A stretch of 64,000 bases of DNA, taken from assembly GCA_021777105.1 (NCBI GenBank), contig JAIQZQ010000012.1, positions 1 to 64,000 on the forward strand, given 5' to 3'. Shown here in pieces: positions 63,739 through 64,000 of the stretch (positions are counted from its first letter, which is position 1; every line of letters begins with the position of its first letter). Made by a program: the position numbers and the translations under genes. The DNA is from Candidatus Anammoxibacter sp. GTDB lineage: Bacteria > Planctomycetota > Brocadiia > Brocadiales > Anammoxibacteraceae. Under the pieces are notes generated by a model that was not told the DNA's origin, made no database searches, and worked only from the letters and a program-made list of their open reading frames with translations.

Positions 63739-63996
63739 ATGGCGGTTAGAATTAGATTAAAGAGAATGGGCAGAAGAAACAGGCCTTTTTTTAGAATAGG
63801 GGCTTTTGACGCGCGCGAAGAACGCGACGGCAAGCATATTGAAGGCTTAGGCCATTACGATCCGATGGAAAAGGATGAAGAAAAAAAGGTAGTGCTTAAA
63901 AAGGAGAGGATAGAGTATTGGTTAAGCGTTGGGGCCAAACCGTCTGAAACAGTTGCCAGCTTTCTTAAACAGAACAAAATTCCATTTAAAGCGTAA
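63739..63996 (+). CDS. rpsP: Small-subunit ribosomal protein bS16
   Basis: The 85-residue protein AVRIRLKRMGRRNRPFFRIG matches the bS16 N-terminus, with LGHYDPMEKDE and KERIEYWLSVGAKPSETV following. AAAGGAG lies before the ATG. The stop is at the window's end, so any trmD or rplS partners would lie just outside. Confidence 0.97.
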   Translation: MAVRIRLKRMGRRNRPFFRIGAFDAREERDGKHIEGLGHYDPMEKDEEKKVVLKKERIEYWLSVGAKPSETVASFLKQNKIPFKA

Positions 63997-64000
63997 GCGA

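Noticed and set aside
1..64000. tRNA, rRNA and known riboswitches
   Set aside because: No cloverleaf-like or rRNA-like stretch was recognised by eye; a covariance search would be needed to exclude small RNAs.

Overview
This is bacterial DNA of moderate GC, dense with accessory genes. The right end carries conserved housekeeping genes in the order rpmE, prfA, prmC, murA, ffh, rpsP. The left and middle hold mobile elements, defence and toxin-antitoxin genes, a scattered glycogen/alpha-glucan locus and a block of very large secreted PKD-domain proteins. Plant-type glucan water dikinase, PPC/PKD surface proteins with a CFI-box-like C-terminus and the housekeeping order would suit an environmental bacterium of the Planctomycetota/Omnitrophota kind. 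That placement is a low-confidence guess, because no rRNA is present.

Layout. 1-2577: an IS91-type element with an accessory tyrosine recombinase that needs a -1 frameshift, bounded by 20-bp inverted repeats and abutting a ~108-bp imperfect palindrome. 2579-10783 (minus strand): a defence island with darT-darG, hsdM, hsdS and only the first ~87 codons of hsdR. It is invaded by a REP-associated transposase (RAYT), at least seven REP palindromes and remnants of a PIN toxin-antitoxin pair and a duplicated DUF6172 gene. 11045-20160: glgC, a universal stress protein, a plant-type alpha-glucan water dikinase, an MNT-HEPN pair, a TIM-barrel protein and a GH13 enzyme. glgA and glgB lie further right (44775-48424), divergently transcribed.

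20437-26081: an AT-rich block with a large fusion of a degenerate metallo-beta-lactamase fold and a sigma54-activator-like AAA+ ATPase that lacks GAFTGA. It is divergent from a membrane histidine kinase followed by two NarL/LuxR-type response regulators. 26406-43954: four giant secreted proteins built from PPC, DUF1566 and PKD modules, three of them ending in the same CFI-box-like domain, and three small secreted proteins that share an N-terminal module but carry different C-terminal domains. The scrap of a fifth giant gene is also visible. I infer that the two-component genes may control this surface block; nothing in the sequence proves it.

44187-57535: small genes and decaying toxin-antitoxin pairs (MNT/HEPN, an AbiEii-like nucleotidyltransferase pair), a ComEA-like secreted HhH protein, a methyltransferase, Hsp20, a TIR-like protein, an Rpn-type nuclease and an alpha/beta hydrolase. 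A two-hairpin dispersed repeat occurs at five places across the window (4.9, 18.66, 18.72, 48.9 and 58.5 kb). No tRNA, rRNA or CRISPR array was recognised.
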